A stretch of 64,000 nt of DNA from Clostridium aceticum (GTDB lineage Bacteria > Bacillota > Clostridia > Peptostreptococcales > Natronincolaceae). Made by a program: the position numbers and the translations under genes. Location: the NCBI RefSeq assembly GCF_001042715.1, contig NZ_CP009687.1, forward strand, positions 2,905,418 through 2,969,417, written 5' to 3'. Below, one piece after another: positions 8,554-18,399 of this stretch. Numbering within the stretch: the first letter of the stretch is position 1; each line of letters starts with the position of its first letter. The notes beneath the pieces were generated by a model. The model made no database searches. It was not told the DNA's origin and saw nothing but the letters and a program-made list of their open reading frames with translations.

Positions 8554-9606
8554 TTATTCAACTCTCACAGTAAACGTCATTGTATATTCAAGTTGACTAC
8601 TATCAGCTAATGTAGCTTTAAGCTCTACTAATTTTTTATTGTAATGAAATATTGCATCTGCAACTTTAGCCCTGTCCTTTTCATAAATCTTTTGGTATTT
8701 AGTTTCTATCTCTGCCTTTCTAATATCCTTAAGCTCTATGAGTTTTTCTTTTGCCTCCTCATGCTGTGTATCTATATTTGCTCTTAGCTCAGCTTTTACT
8801 TCAATGTCATAATCAGATTTAACTATTATATCTATCTGCTTTCCATAATCTAAAACTAGCTGTGCAATTTCTTCATCTATTCTTTTATTAGATGCTGCAA
8901 CTTCTCTATTGATTGATTCAGTATCTAATTTCACATCATCTAAGGTCATCAATGTATAATCAACATCACCATCTGATTGATTCTCAATTACTAAGTCTGA
9001 AAGATCTATTACATCTCCCATAACATTTACAATTTCATTGTTATACCAATTTAACATTGACTTGTCATCAAACTCTCTTTCAAGGTTATAAGCATCATAA
9101 TCTTGCCTGATTGACATATTTCCTATACTTACATTATTGTTTTCAACTGTTTTTTGAAAGTCATTAATAGTCGTATTCAAATCCCTAAATAAACCCTTTA
9201 TTTGGATAGTGTAGATATTATCTTCATTGAAAGTATAAAATCTTTCAACACTTGTACCACTATCTTTAGCTGACTTAACAGCTATATCATATAATCCCTC
9301 AGCTGTTATCGTTTCATATTCAGTAGTTACTTCAACAGCATCTATTATTTCTTTTTGCTTGTTTATTTCTTCTTTCTCTGTATCCTCTAGTTCCAATAGT
9401 TTATTTTCTAATGCTACTATTTGCTCTTTGTATTGTTTTTGCTTTTCTACATAGATTTCATCATTATATTGTTTTGCTAAGTCGTATTCTACATAGGCAT
9501 CATATAACATACCTTGTTTACTACTATTAGAATCTGCAAGACTACTTACCCCTATAACTGCTACTGTTAATGTTAACAGTACACATAATATTCTTTTACT
9601 TTTCAT
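8554..9606 (-). CDS. PilO-position secreted coiled-coil protein
   Basis: 350 aa. N-terminal signal peptide or anchor (residues 5-25) and long Glu/Lys-rich heptad stretches around residues 45-85 and 240-330, flanking a smaller globular part. It occupies the slot of PilO, directly after pilM and pilN, but is longer than usual PilO and I see no diagnostic motif. Likely role: extracytoplasmic alignment subcomplex connecting PilM/PilN to the pilus. AGGAGG lies before the ATG. Confidence 0.6.
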   Translation of the reverse strand: MKSKRILCVLLTLTVAVIGVSSLADSNSSKQGMLYDAYVEYDLAKQYNDEIYVEKQKQYKEQIVALENKLLELEDTEKEEINKQKEIIDAVEVTTEYETITAEGLYDIAVKSAKDSGTSVERFYTFNEDNIYTIQIKGLFRDLNTTINDFQKTVENNNVSIGNMSIRQDYDAYNLEREFDDKSMLNWYNNEIVNVMGDVIDLSDLVIENQSDGDVDYTLMTLDDVKLDTESINREVAASNKRIDEEIAQLVLDYGKQIDIIVKSDYDIEVKAELRANIDTQHEEAKEKLIELKDIRKAEIETKYQKIYEKDRAKVADAIFHYNKKLVELKATLADSSQLEYTMTFTVRVE

Positions 9607-9621
9607 TTCAACTGACCTCCT

Positions 9622-10266
9622 CTATCTAGGCATTATGACTATGTCAAATACATCCAAGTCATCATCTAACACCTTTACTGTCTCTATAGCATTTACCTTG
9701 TAATTTCCCATTTCTTCATAAGCTCCAAGCGACTGTAAGAATGAAGCTAGACTTTCTTTATTTGTAGAAAACCCTCTTATTTGTATAATTGAGTTACCTA
9801 TATCTGTCCTATATTTTAAAGAATATTCATTCTCATCTCTATTATCCATATGTGATGTATTGCTATCTTCAATGAGTATAATAGTTACATTCTTAGGCTT
9901 AATATCATTTATGTAACTTATTAAACTTTCTATCTTGTATCTGTCTTCATATATTGGATATGCTGAACTCTCATTTTGCCTCTTTAATGACTCGATCATC
10001 TTTTCTCTTTCATTGACCTTAGTTTGAAGCTCTGTTATTTCCTTTTCCAATATTAAGTTTTCTCCATAAACAGAATTAACTTTCAGTTCCACTGCTTTGT
10101 TCAGTAGTTTATTACTTAACCACTCACTTCCAAATGAAGCAACTCCTAAATACATTAAGCTGATTATTACAATAATTAAAGCTGGTAATACACATTTTTG
10201 ATACGTGTACTTTATCATCATGTCATGAGGTATAAGATTTGTATTTACCTTCCTTCTTTTATTCAT
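9622..10266 (-). CDS. pilN: Type IV pilus assembly protein PilN-like
   Basis: 214 aa bitopic protein. The short cytoplasmic N-terminus carries NTNLIPHD, matching the I-N-L-x-P motif by which PilN binds PilM. A membrane segment follows at about residues 28-48, then a coiled coil (EKEITELQTKVNEREKM) and an alpha/beta ferredoxin-like region with a VTIILIED strand. The ATG overlaps the end of pilM (ATGAATAA), so it is translationally coupled. Confidence 0.85.
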   Translation of the reverse strand: MNKRRKVNTNLIPHDMMIKYTYQKCVLPALIIVIISLMYLGVASFGSEWLSNKLLNKAVELKVNSVYGENLILEKEITELQTKVNEREKMIESLKRQNESSAYPIYEDRYKIESLISYINDIKPKNVTIILIEDSNTSHMDNRDENEYSLKYRTDIGNSIIQIRGFSTNKESLASFLQSLGAYEEMGNYKVNAIETVKVLDDDLDVFDIVIMPR

Positions 10267-11437
10267 AGTAATCAGCCCCTTTCTTCATCGATTCCACTAT
10301 TGACCCAATGCACAACAGCAAGTCAATTGTTACATCTTCAATTTCACTGATATCCAACTCATTTCTTCCAGTGTTTATATTTACTAACAGTTTGTAATTA
10401 TTAATACTTAGTAAATTGAATTTCTTAGTAATATATTTTCTAGTTAAATGACTACTTCCAACAATTTCAATGTTTTCTGCATTGTATTTTTCATCAACAT
10501 AGTTTTTAACTTCTATGATTTCTGTACCTAACATTTTTAACATATCTAAGACTTCACTCTTAACGTCTCTTACTAATTGAGTTTCGACTGTGTATTCTTC
10601 GTTTTCGTCTTCCTCATACTCTTTAATGTCCTCTTCTTCATACATGTCATCACTGAATGAAATCTTATCAAACTCTTCATTTTCTCTTTGAAGTCTTTCT
10701 TCATCTGAATCATTGATATATACTCTATTTATCTCTGTCTTCTCATCTAATGAAATGCTTTTAGCTATCCTTATAAACTCCTTAAACTCTAAGTTTTCAT
10801 ATACTTTTCGCAATCTCTCATAACAGCTTATTAAATTGTTTCCTGAGTTTTTAATATATACTGGTAAGTTATTGATGAGTATTATTAGTCCTGTTCTTCT
10901 TACTCCTAGGTCAATCATTATTCTTGTTTTATTCCCACTGTAGCTTGTCCTATCATTAAATGCTGCTATGCTGTTGTGTAATGCTGTATAGTGACTAATC
11001 AGCTCTACTACATTAATTTTTTCCTTATATAGTTCTTTAAGAAATGCTTTGTTTTCTTTTTCACCATAGTAAATGATTTGCGAAATTGATTTATCTATTG
11101 AATCCCCAATATATGATATTCTTTTATTTTTTAGTGTTCTATCCTTATGATTAGGTAGTTCTTTTTCTTTCTTACCATCAAAATTTGCACTGTCTCCGTA
11201 ACTAATATCTGTTAAGTAATCTGGAGTTACTACGTGTACATTTAAACTCTTAAGCTCTTTACCTATCTTTAGTTTAAGCTCTTTTATAATTTCTTGATAA
11301 TTTAAAGTTCCATTGTTTTCATAGTACTCTGAGTTGTTTACAATAACTTTCTTAATGACTTTTATGACTTTTCCTTTGGTCTCTGTCACTACTGCTGATG
11401 TAACCTCAACCCCAAAACTAATCGTTACTCTTTTCAT
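10259..11437 (-). CDS. pilM: Type IV pilus actin-like protein PilM
   Basis: 392 aa. Actin/FtsA-like ATPase order: an N-terminal strand (VTISFGVEVTSAVV), a mid-protein phosphate-2-like strand (TRIMIDLGVRRTGLIILINN), and a late IEIVGSSHL strand. A strongly acidic insert (about residues 250-295) is unusual for the family. PilM forms a cytoplasmic ring that binds the N-terminus of PilN. Its start overlaps the end of pilB by 20 bases, and GGAGG precedes it. Confidence 0.85.
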   Translation of the reverse strand: MKRVTISFGVEVTSAVVTETKGKVIKVIKKVIVNNSEYYENNGTLNYQEIIKELKLKIGKELKSLNVHVVTPDYLTDISYGDSANFDGKKEKELPNHKDRTLKNKRISYIGDSIDKSISQIIYYGEKENKAFLKELYKEKINVVELISHYTALHNSIAAFNDRTSYSGNKTRIMIDLGVRRTGLIILINNLPVYIKNSGNNLISCYERLRKVYENLEFKEFIRIAKSISLDEKTEINRVYINDSDEERLQRENEEFDKISFSDDMYEEEDIKEYEEDENEEYTVETQLVRDVKSEVLDMLKMLGTEIIEVKNYVDEKYNAENIEIVGSSHLTRKYITKKFNLLSINNYKLLVNINTGRNELDISEIEDVTIDLLLCIGSIVESMKKGADYYE

Positions 11438-13118
11438 CTGTTACACCTCCATATAATTTGTAAACCTCTTCTACAGAAGTTATTCCTTGTTTAACAAGGT
11501 CTACAGCAAAATTTATCTTTTTAACCATGCCATTTTTAATTGCCATTTCTTCAATTTCAGCTTTTGAAACTTCTCTATGAACTGCTTCCTTCATATCAGG
11601 TGTCATCTCTAATATCTCAAGTACTATAGTCCTACCTAAATATCCTATTTTATTACAATGATCACATCCTACTGGCTTGTAAACCTTACTTCCTAACATG
11701 TTCTCATCCATTCTGAAAGTTATGATATCTTTATTGGTTACTAGATGTTCCTTTTTACAAAGAGGACACAACTTCCTAATTAAGTTTTGTCCTATAACTC
11801 CTATAATGTTGTCAGCTACAAGATATCTATCTATACCAAGTCTTACTAATCTATCTAATGAACTTACAGCATCTCCTGTATGCAATGTAGTAAGTATTAA
11901 ATGCCCAGTATCCGAAGCCTCCATTGCTATTTGTGCTGTTTCTTTATCTCTAATTTCTCCGATTAATATAACATCAGGGTCTTGCCTTAATTCTTCTCTC
12001 AATGTATTAGCAAATGTAAGTCCTTGAGCCTCATTTATCTCTGCTTGCACTACTCCATCAATTCTGTACTCAACAGGATTTTCAATCGTAGATATTTTCT
12101 TTTCAGGTGTATTTATTTCTGATGTTAAAGCTGCAAGTGTACTTGATTTACCACTTCCTGTTGGTCCACTTACAATAATAATTCCACTTGTTTTATCTGC
12201 CATTCTTCTAAGCTTTTCAATTAAGTCAGGTGTCATTCCCAGCTCCTCTAATGTCCTTATCTGGCTATTTTCACTAGTTAGAATTCTCATTACTACGTTT
12301 TCACCATTTACTTTAGGTGATATTGATACACGTATATCAATTACTTCATCCTTAGACTTTAATCTTATCTTCCCAGATTGAGGTGTCCTTGTATTGTTAC
12401 TATCCATTTTAGCCATGACTTTAATTCTATTAACTATCTTCTTATAAACTGACTTTTCGTTTATTTCTCCGTGATATTTTAATGCACCATCTATCCTATA
12501 TCTTATTCTCACTGTGTTTTCTTCTGGTTGTATATGAATATCAGAGGCTTTAAGATTTACACCATTTTTAATTATGTTTTCTGTTAAACCTATTACTGTG
12601 TTTTCATCAGCCTCTTCCTCTTCTTCAATAATTTCATCTTCTGCACTTTCTTCTTTTAATGTCTCTACCAAATTATTCATCTGATCACTTTTAATATAGC
12701 TAATATTATCTTTCACCCAACTCTCAAAATCTTTTTCAAGAATTGCTAGGAAACTTAATTTATCAGTTATTCTATATTCTTCAGTAATCATATCCTCTAT
12801 TTCTAATTTAAGTTTTGGGTTAACTAATAAAACTTCAGCTTTTCCTTTTGATTTAACATGTACAATTATTTTCTTTTCGACCATTACATTCATTGGTATA
12901 CGCTTTAATAAATTTAGAGATGATGTGGAACCATTAAACACATCTAACATACCAACATCTTTATATGCTTGTACTATCTGTTCTTGAGTACAACCCATTT
13001 TCTCAAGTGCTTTATACTCGCTATATTTTTGATTTAACATTATATCTTTCATGTTTTTTATCTTTCCTTTGTCAAATTTTAATTCTTTTTCTGCCCAGTT
13101 AAATATATCTGTGTACAT
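11418..13118 (-). CDS. pilB: Type IV pilus extension ATPase PilB
   Basis: 566 aa, typical for PilB/GspE. N-terminal MshE-N/GspE-N region (about 60-150, including AEVLLVNPKLKLEIEDMI), an acidic linker, then the motor: Walker A GPTGSGKSS at about residue 318, Asp box and Walker B DPDVILIGEIRD at about 383, His box TGHLILTTLHTG, and a zinc tetracysteine (CPLC at about 452, CDHC at about 487) that separates PilB from PilT. Drives pilus polymerisation. AAAGGAGG precedes the ATG; 21 bases follow pilT. Confidence 0.95.
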   Translation of the reverse strand: MYTDIFNWAEKELKFDKGKIKNMKDIMLNQKYSEYKALEKMGCTQEQIVQAYKDVGMLDVFNGSTSSLNLLKRIPMNVMVEKKIIVHVKSKGKAEVLLVNPKLKLEIEDMITEEYRITDKLSFLAILEKDFESWVKDNISYIKSDQMNNLVETLKEESAEDEIIEEEEEADENTVIGLTENIIKNGVNLKASDIHIQPEENTVRIRYRIDGALKYHGEINEKSVYKKIVNRIKVMAKMDSNNTRTPQSGKIRLKSKDEVIDIRVSISPKVNGENVVMRILTSENSQIRTLEELGMTPDLIEKLRRMADKTSGIIIVSGPTGSGKSSTLAALTSEINTPEKKISTIENPVEYRIDGVVQAEINEAQGLTFANTLREELRQDPDVILIGEIRDKETAQIAMEASDTGHLILTTLHTGDAVSSLDRLVRLGIDRYLVADNIIGVIGQNLIRKLCPLCKKEHLVTNKDIITFRMDENMLGSKVYKPVGCDHCNKIGYLGRTIVLEILEMTPDMKEAVHREVSKAEIEEMAIKNGMVKKINFAVDLVKQGITSVEEVYKLYGGVTDEKSND

Positions 13119-13139
13119 ACAATTAAACCTCCTTTTGAT

Positions 13140-14210
13140 TTAATAGTTCAGCCTCATCTCCAGTAGTCTATAGTCATCACTGTCTAGTATGAATTTCACA
13201 TCTGTTAGTTCTAATCTTCTGTTCTCTATATGCCAAAGTATGTTATCTGTAATGTGCTGGCATCCTATATCTTTCTTTGTTCTCATATAGTCTTTAATAG
13301 CATTAGATTTTGTCTCGGTTGATTTCAGCTGATTAGCTAAGACTGAATTCATCATAAGCATCTCTGCAATTACTACAACTCCTTTTTCAGTGCCTACCAT
13401 TTGTTGATGTATGATGCTAAATAATACCGATGATAATTGATTTCTAATTTGCTGCTGTTGCTCTGGTGGAAATACATCAATTAAACGGTCAATAGTATCT
13501 ATGACTGACTTACTATGTAATGTCCCAAATACTAAATGTCCTGTTTCAGCTAATGTAATTGCATTTTTTATTGTATCTAGATCCCTTAACTCACCGACTA
13601 CTAAAACATCTGTGTCTTCTCTCATAGCATCTATGCCTTCTTGAGTAAATGATTCGGTATCAACCCCTACCTCTCTCTGCTCTATTACAGACATTTCTTC
13701 TTTGTAAACGTACTCAATAGGGTCTTCTATAGTAATGATTATCTTTGCTCTCGTCTTGTTTATCTCATTTATAATTGAAGCGATTGTTGTAGTCTTACCA
13801 GATCCAGTTGCCCCACAAACTAGTACTAATCCTTTTTCAGCCTTTGTTAATCTCTTTATATCAGGAGGTAAATTCAATTTTACTAGTTCTGGTATATCTT
13901 CAGATAACAGTCTTAAAGTGGCATTTAAACCATTATTGCTCCTGTACATATGAAGTCTGAATCTCCTACCGTTAAATGATAAAGCTGCATCTAGACTATT
14001 TCTTCTATTCTGTTTAAATTCTACTTTCTTTTGCAAATTCTCAACGTATACATTTATAAAATCATTTAACTCTTTTTCATCTATAGTTATATTGGTCTTT
14101 GTAAGCTTTTTCTTAATTCTTAATATGCTCTCTCTGTTCGTTTTGATATGAACGTCAGAAGCTCCATTCTCTATAGCAAAGTTTAGCAAATACTCAATGT
14201 TCTCACTCAT
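13140..14210 (-). CDS. pilT: Type IV pilus retraction ATPase PilT
   Basis: 356 aa. Walker A GATGSGKTTT (about residue 130), Asp box IITIEDPIEYVY, Walker B EDTDVLVVGELRD, His box TGHLVFGTLHS; no tetracysteine, so PilT rather than PilB. The canonical AxREDPD is AMREDTD here. The C-terminus lacks the classical AIRNLIRE motif as far as I can see. A TTG at 14225 lies inside the ribosome binding site; the ATG at 14210 with GGAGG 8 bases upstream is the start. First gene of the motor/assembly operon; powers pilus retraction. Confidence 0.92.
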   Translation of the reverse strand: MSENIEYLLNFAIENGASDVHIKTNRESILRIKKKLTKTNITIDEKELNDFINVYVENLQKKVEFKQNRRNSLDAALSFNGRRFRLHMYRSNNGLNATLRLLSEDIPELVKLNLPPDIKRLTKAEKGLVLVCGATGSGKTTTIASIINEINKTRAKIIITIEDPIEYVYKEEMSVIEQREVGVDTESFTQEGIDAMREDTDVLVVGELRDLDTIKNAITLAETGHLVFGTLHSKSVIDTIDRLIDVFPPEQQQQIRNQLSSVLFSIIHQQMVGTEKGVVVIAEMLMMNSVLANQLKSTETKSNAIKDYMRTKKDIGCQHITDNILWHIENRRLELTDVKFILDSDDYRLLEMRLNY

Positions 14211-14365
14211 TTCCTCAACCTCCAATTCACTTAATTTATTAATCTCTTATTAATTAATTCAATGCAGTTTTTATGGTTCTCCAATATTATCTATGCGTTT
14301 TAATAGATGTATTAAAATTTCATATTCTCTTTACTATGAATTTGATTTTCTTATTTATAGTTGAA

Positions 14366-14400
14366 ATAAAAAAGGAAGAGACTGTTTGAAGTCTCCTCCC
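14366..14400 (-). terminator. Terminator after the pilin-LRR gene
   Basis: On the minus strand GGAGGAGACT / AGTCTCTTCC stem with a 6-nt loop and a TTTTTT tail, just past the stop at 14421. Separates the adhesin gene from the pilT-pilC operon. Confidence 0.85.
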
Positions 14401-14420
14401 ATATTTAAGTGGTTTTCAAT

Positions 14421-17387
14421 TTATTTTAGGTATGTTATCACTGTTGTATCTGGGAATGAATTTGATTGGATAGTAACTGCTCCACTAACATTGTCTATCA
14501 ATGCCTCCGAAAGATTATTGTTATATCTAAAAGCTGTTCCTCCTATACTAGTGACATTAGACCCTATATTAAGTGTTTTTATATCTGAGTACTGGAATCC
14601 AATCAATGGTATGTTTGAATCTATAGTTAGATTTTCTATTTTAGCTGCTGATGTACTGTATTTAGATCCAAATGCTGAATCACTATTACTATAAGTTTCC
14701 AAAGTGACATTTTTACCAATAGTTAAATTTTCAATAGTACTACTATAAAATGCACCATTATTATAACTCGCCTCTATTACTGATCCATCACCAATGGTTA
14801 CATTGGTCGCTGTTAAACTGTCAAAACTGTAATCACTGTCAACTATATTATTACCTTCTAACGTCAAATCTCTTATATTACAGTTTCTAAACGTGTACCT
14901 TCCTATTTCAACCCCTTGTTTTATGGTTATTGAGTCTGCACTAAGTAGTGCTGAATCAAATGCACTGGTTCCTATTGAGTCCATGTTACTAATATTAGGT
15001 GTGTTTATAATTGAACATCCTTTGAATGCGTTTATTCCTATACTTGTTGCATTTGACCCTATGTTTAGTGTTTTTATTTCTGAGTTTAAGAATCCAGATA
15101 TAGGTATATTTGAGTCTATAGTTAGATTCTCTATTTTAGCTGCTGTATTTACAGTAGAATTACCAAATACTGAATAACTGCTCTCATATGATTCTAATAT
15201 TACATCTTTTCCAATATCTAGATTTGTTATAATACCCTTATTAAATGAGCCTCGTCTTAAATTACTTCCATCACCAATAGTTACACTATTTGCTTTTAGT
15301 TCTACGAATGCTTCTAAATCAACATCGTTTTCTCCTTGTAATATTAGATTGTTAATATTACATCTGTAGAAAGCACTATTTCCAATTGTAGTTCCTTGTT
15401 TTATTATAATTTTATCTGCATTCGTTAATGCCATTCTAAAAGCATCACTTCCTATTAAATCAATACTACTTAGATTAGGTGTATTCGCAATTTGACACTT
15501 GTAGAATGCTCTATACCCTATACTTGTAGCATTTGATCCTAAGTTAAGTGTTTTTATTCCTGAGTTTTGAAACCCAGAGTGTGGTATATTTGAGTCTATA
15601 GTTAGATTCTCTATTTTAGCTGCTGATAAGCTACTTGAACCAAAAGCTGAATTACTACTCTCATATGACTCTAATATTACATTTTTACCAATAGTTAGAT
15701 TAGTTATATTACTGTTATGGAATGAACCTACTGATGAACCTGATTCTAAATATGAACCATCTCCAATAATTACGTTAGTAGCTGTTAAACCGTTAAAGGT
15801 GTAATAATAATTAACTCTGTTATTTCCTTTTAATACTACTGAATCTACATTATAATTGTAGAACGCATGTCTACTTATATTTATTCCATTATCAATTATT
15901 ATCTCGTTTATTAAATCTTTTTTACTATACCAACTATAATTTGAAACTGAATTATATCCAGTAATATCACCACTACCAGTTAAACTTAAAACTCCTGATT
16001 CACTTAATGTTGCTGTTACGTTATCTCCTACTTGCCATGTATCTGTTACTATATCCGTACCTACTATATTGTTCTCATAATATTCAGTGAAGCCTTGTCC
16101 ACTCTTTGTATATAGCTTTCCTCCATTTACATCTAAGTTCAATCTAAATACTGCTGTGAACTTTGTATCAGATTGGACTGTTATTGTTTTTATATCATTT
16201 ATCTCATCTTTAACCCCATCAACTCTCCAATAACTGAAAATGTAGTCAGGTGAAGATGGTAATGCTTTCATTGTTACTGAGCTGCCAACTTTAAACATTT
16301 TAGTATCTGGGTCTGCATCTGCTATATCATAACTTAAAACGATTCTATTCCCATTTCCTACTGATACCTCTAATTCAACTTTGTCTCCTTCTCCTCCACT
16401 TTCACCATCACTTATTATTGTTCCTGTATTTATTGAGTCAGTGAAGTTAAAAGGTACTTCTGTGTAAACTTGAAAATTACCACTGCCACTTCCTGTGCCT
16501 CCATATGTCTTATCCCATGCCATTAAATAATACGCTGGTAACATTGGAGTTCCACTAGTTAACAACTGTCCTCCTGTAGTTTGACTATAATCAGATGGGC
16601 TTGGAAATCTTGGTGTCTTATATCCGCTACCACCCGAACCTCCAGTATCTCCTGTTCCACCTGAACCACCTTCAGTAGGTGGATAGCCTCCTGCTGCTCC
16701 TAATGGATATGATTGATAATAAACATCTCCACCGTCTTCAGGTACTTCTACTTTTATTCCTTCAGTTTCAACTTCGAACCCTAACATTGCCCATTGATCT
16801 TGCTCTTCTGAATTACCTGTATCTCCACCTGTTGGATCTTCTCCCTCATGTACCACCTTATAAACTGTTTCTGGTTCTATATCTGTTATTACTTGACCTG
16901 TAGGGGTTCTTCCTAAAACAAGAAAGTATTTATGACAATCACATATTGGTGTTTCAGGTGTCCAACGAACCTTGTTTGTTAAAGTCTCTGGTTCAAATAT
17001 CCACCCCTCACGTGCCTCTGTACCTTTCGAGGTAAATACTACATAAGTATTATTATCTTCTAATTTACTAGCATGTAATTGATAGTAATTATTCCAGGGG
17101 TCTTTTAAGTTACCTTCACCGTTACTAAATTGAATCTGTGCTGATGAGTTTTTATTAAATAGTTCTTCAAATTTAGCTATAGTGTCATATTCATCTGAAT
17201 CATGCAAAGTAAACACTGTTTTTGAAGATAAGTAAAAACTTCTAAAGTCTACATCTACACCAGCCTCTCTTGCTCTATCTGATTCTGTAGTTATTTTTGG
17301 AATAAGTATTGCTGCAAGTATCCCTATTATTACAATGACGAAAAGAACTTCTACAAATGTAAATCCTCTCTTTCTTCTAATGTCCAT
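14421..17387 (-). CDS. Type IV pilin fused to a BspA-type leucine-rich-repeat adhesin
   Basis: 988 aa. Residues 1-~150 are a true prepilin: KRG^FTFVEVLFVIVIIGILAAILIPK, then the GspG-like DPWNNYYQL strand and a CDC pair. Next is a Gly/Thr/Ser-rich flexible linker (about 180-260), a region with SYWRVDG and KFTAVFRLN resembling InlB B-repeat or MucBP-like beta domains (about 340-425), then about 500 residues of BspA/LRR_5-type repeats (IENLTIDSNIP, LNIGSNATSIG, AFYKC, VTIGDGS). Three long units of about 160 residues are obvious. The design fits a pilus-tip adhesin of a mobile element, functionally like PilV of IncI plasmids though unrelated in sequence. AAGGAGG precedes the ATG; own terminator. 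Confidence 0.85.
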   Translation of the reverse strand: MDIRRKRGFTFVEVLFVIVIIGILAAILIPKITTESDRAREAGVDVDFRSFYLSSKTVFTLHDSDEYDTIAKFEELFNKNSSAQIQFSNGEGNLKDPWNNYYQLHASKLEDNNTYVVFTSKGTEAREGWIFEPETLTNKVRWTPETPICDCHKYFLVLGRTPTGQVITDIEPETVYKVVHEGEDPTGGDTGNSEEQDQWAMLGFEVETEGIKVEVPEDGGDVYYQSYPLGAAGGYPPTEGGSGGTGDTGGSGGSGYKTPRFPSPSDYSQTTGGQLLTSGTPMLPAYYLMAWDKTYGGTGSGSGNFQVYTEVPFNFTDSINTGTIISDGESGGEGDKVELEVSVGNGNRIVLSYDIADADPDTKMFKVGSSVTMKALPSSPDYIFSYWRVDGVKDEINDIKTITVQSDTKFTAVFRLNLDVNGGKLYTKSGQGFTEYYENNIVGTDIVTDTWQVGDNVTATLSESGVLSLTGSGDITGYNSVSNYSWYSKKDLINEIIIDNGINISRHAFYNYNVDSVVLKGNNRVNYYYTFNGLTATNVIIGDGSYLESGSSVGSFHNSNITNLTIGKNVILESYESSNSAFGSSSLSAAKIENLTIDSNIPHSGFQNSGIKTLNLGSNATSIGYRAFYKCQIANTPNLSSIDLIGSDAFRMALTNADKIIIKQGTTIGNSAFYRCNINNLILQGENDVDLEAFVELKANSVTIGDGSNLRRGSFNKGIITNLDIGKDVILESYESSYSVFGNSTVNTAAKIENLTIDSNIPISGFLNSEIKTLNIGSNATSIGINAFKGCSIINTPNISNMDSIGTSAFDSALLSADSITIKQGVEIGRYTFRNCNIRDLTLEGNNIVDSDYSFDSLTATNVTIGDGSVIEASYNNGAFYSSTIENLTIGKNVTLETYSNSDSAFGSKYSTSAAKIENLTIDSNIPLIGFQYSDIKTLNIGSNVTSIGGTAFRYNNNLSEALIDNVSGAVTIQSNSFPDTTVITYLK
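14608..15627 (-). repeat. Long direct repeats inside the adhesin gene
   Basis: A 43-nt block is identical at 15103..15145 and 15583..15625 (offset exactly 480 bases), with a diverged third copy near 14608. The flanking DNA is also similar and each copy encodes one ~160-residue LRR unit. In-frame recombination could change the number of units. Confidence 0.8.
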
Positions 17388-17541
17388 TTATTTTACCTCC
17401 TTTGATTTTAATATTTATTTATTATTATTTGAAATGATATTTATACGGATTGTATATTTTAAATATTTGTTCTTAATCTCTTGCTCACTAGTAAATCTTA
17501 TTTCTAATTTGATTATGTTTATATCTCTTATGTTATTGAAT

Positions 17542-17576
17542 AAAAATAAGGCCACTCAACACTGAATGACCTTATC
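17542..17576 (-). terminator. Terminator of the major pilin gene
   Basis: AAGGTCATTCA / TGAGTGGCCTT stem with TTATTTTTA tail on the minus strand, about 50 bases past the stop at 17623. May be leaky, giving high pilin with lower adhesin. Confidence 0.75.
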
Positions 17577-17622
17577 CTTATAATGCTCTTAAATTTTTTC
17601 TTACTATGATTGTCCTATTTTC

Positions 17623-18225
17623 TTATTGAATATTCTTTGATAATCCAGCTGTTTTAATAACTGTATCACCTTCAACTTGTCCAACGAATAAAATTAAGTT
17701 ATCAGCTGCTTTATCTGCACCCTTATTTTCGAGTGCTCCAGTTGCATCGCTTGGAAGTACAATACCTGTCTCACTGACTTCAACTGTACCAAACTCACCA
17801 TCTGCACCTGCTGAAACTACTAATACACAATTATTTGTTTGATCTACAACCATCATATAAGGATTAGACCATGGGTCATTTTGTCTAGAAACCAAATCAC
17901 CTATTACAATACCATTTGTTGTACCAGCCTCAGTTGCCTCTGTAAAGTTTAATCTAACGTCAATATCTTTATTGATAGCACTTACTACTGCATCTTCATC
18001 TGCAAAAGCATTTGTTCCAAAGCCACCGTTAAGTATTCCTACACCTTGTACTGATGTTTGGATAGATCTGAAATCAGTAATTACACCAGTTTCTCTAGCT
18101 TTATCAGCGTGACCAGCAATCTTTGGAATTAGTACAGCTGCTAGAAGTCCAATGATTACTATTACTATTAAAAGCTCCACAAGTGTAAAACCTTTCTTTT
18201 GTCTGTTCTGTAACTTTCTTAACAT
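17623..18225 (-). CDS. pilA: Major type IV pilin
   Basis: 200 aa. Leader MLRKLQNRQKKG then ^FTLVELLIVIVIIGLLAAV with Glu5: a textbook prepilin. The globular part has a GspG-like DPWSNPYMMV strand and repeated Gly/Ala, no Cys pair except one Cys. Located first in the pilus cluster as its own transcript with CGGAGG before the ATG and a terminator after, as expected for the abundant subunit. Processed by PilD, assembled by PilB/PilC. Confidence 0.92.
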   Translation of the reverse strand: MLRKLQNRQKKGFTLVELLIVIVIIGLLAAVLIPKIAGHADKARETGVITDFRSIQTSVQGVGILNGGFGTNAFADEDAVVSAINKDIDVRLNFTEATEAGTTNGIVIGDLVSRQNDPWSNPYMMVVDQTNNCVLVVSAGADGEFGTVEVSETGIVLPSDATGALENKGADKAADNLILFVGQVEGDTVIKTAGLSKNIQ

Positions 18226-18399
18226 GTTTATTACCTCCGTTTAATTTTTTTTATTTTAATAACAAGCTTTTCTAACTCATTACTAATTACATTATTAATT
18301 GAAATTAATGCTGTTTTGCTGGTTGATAACTTTTTAATATTTGATTTTTACTTTATAACTACTGAACTTTCTTAACTTAAACTGATTATTCTAAGTAAA

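Noticed and set aside
14421-18225. A shufflon-like invertible pilin tip
   Set aside because: The adhesin repeats are direct, not inverted, and no recombination crossover sites were seen, so inversion is not supported.
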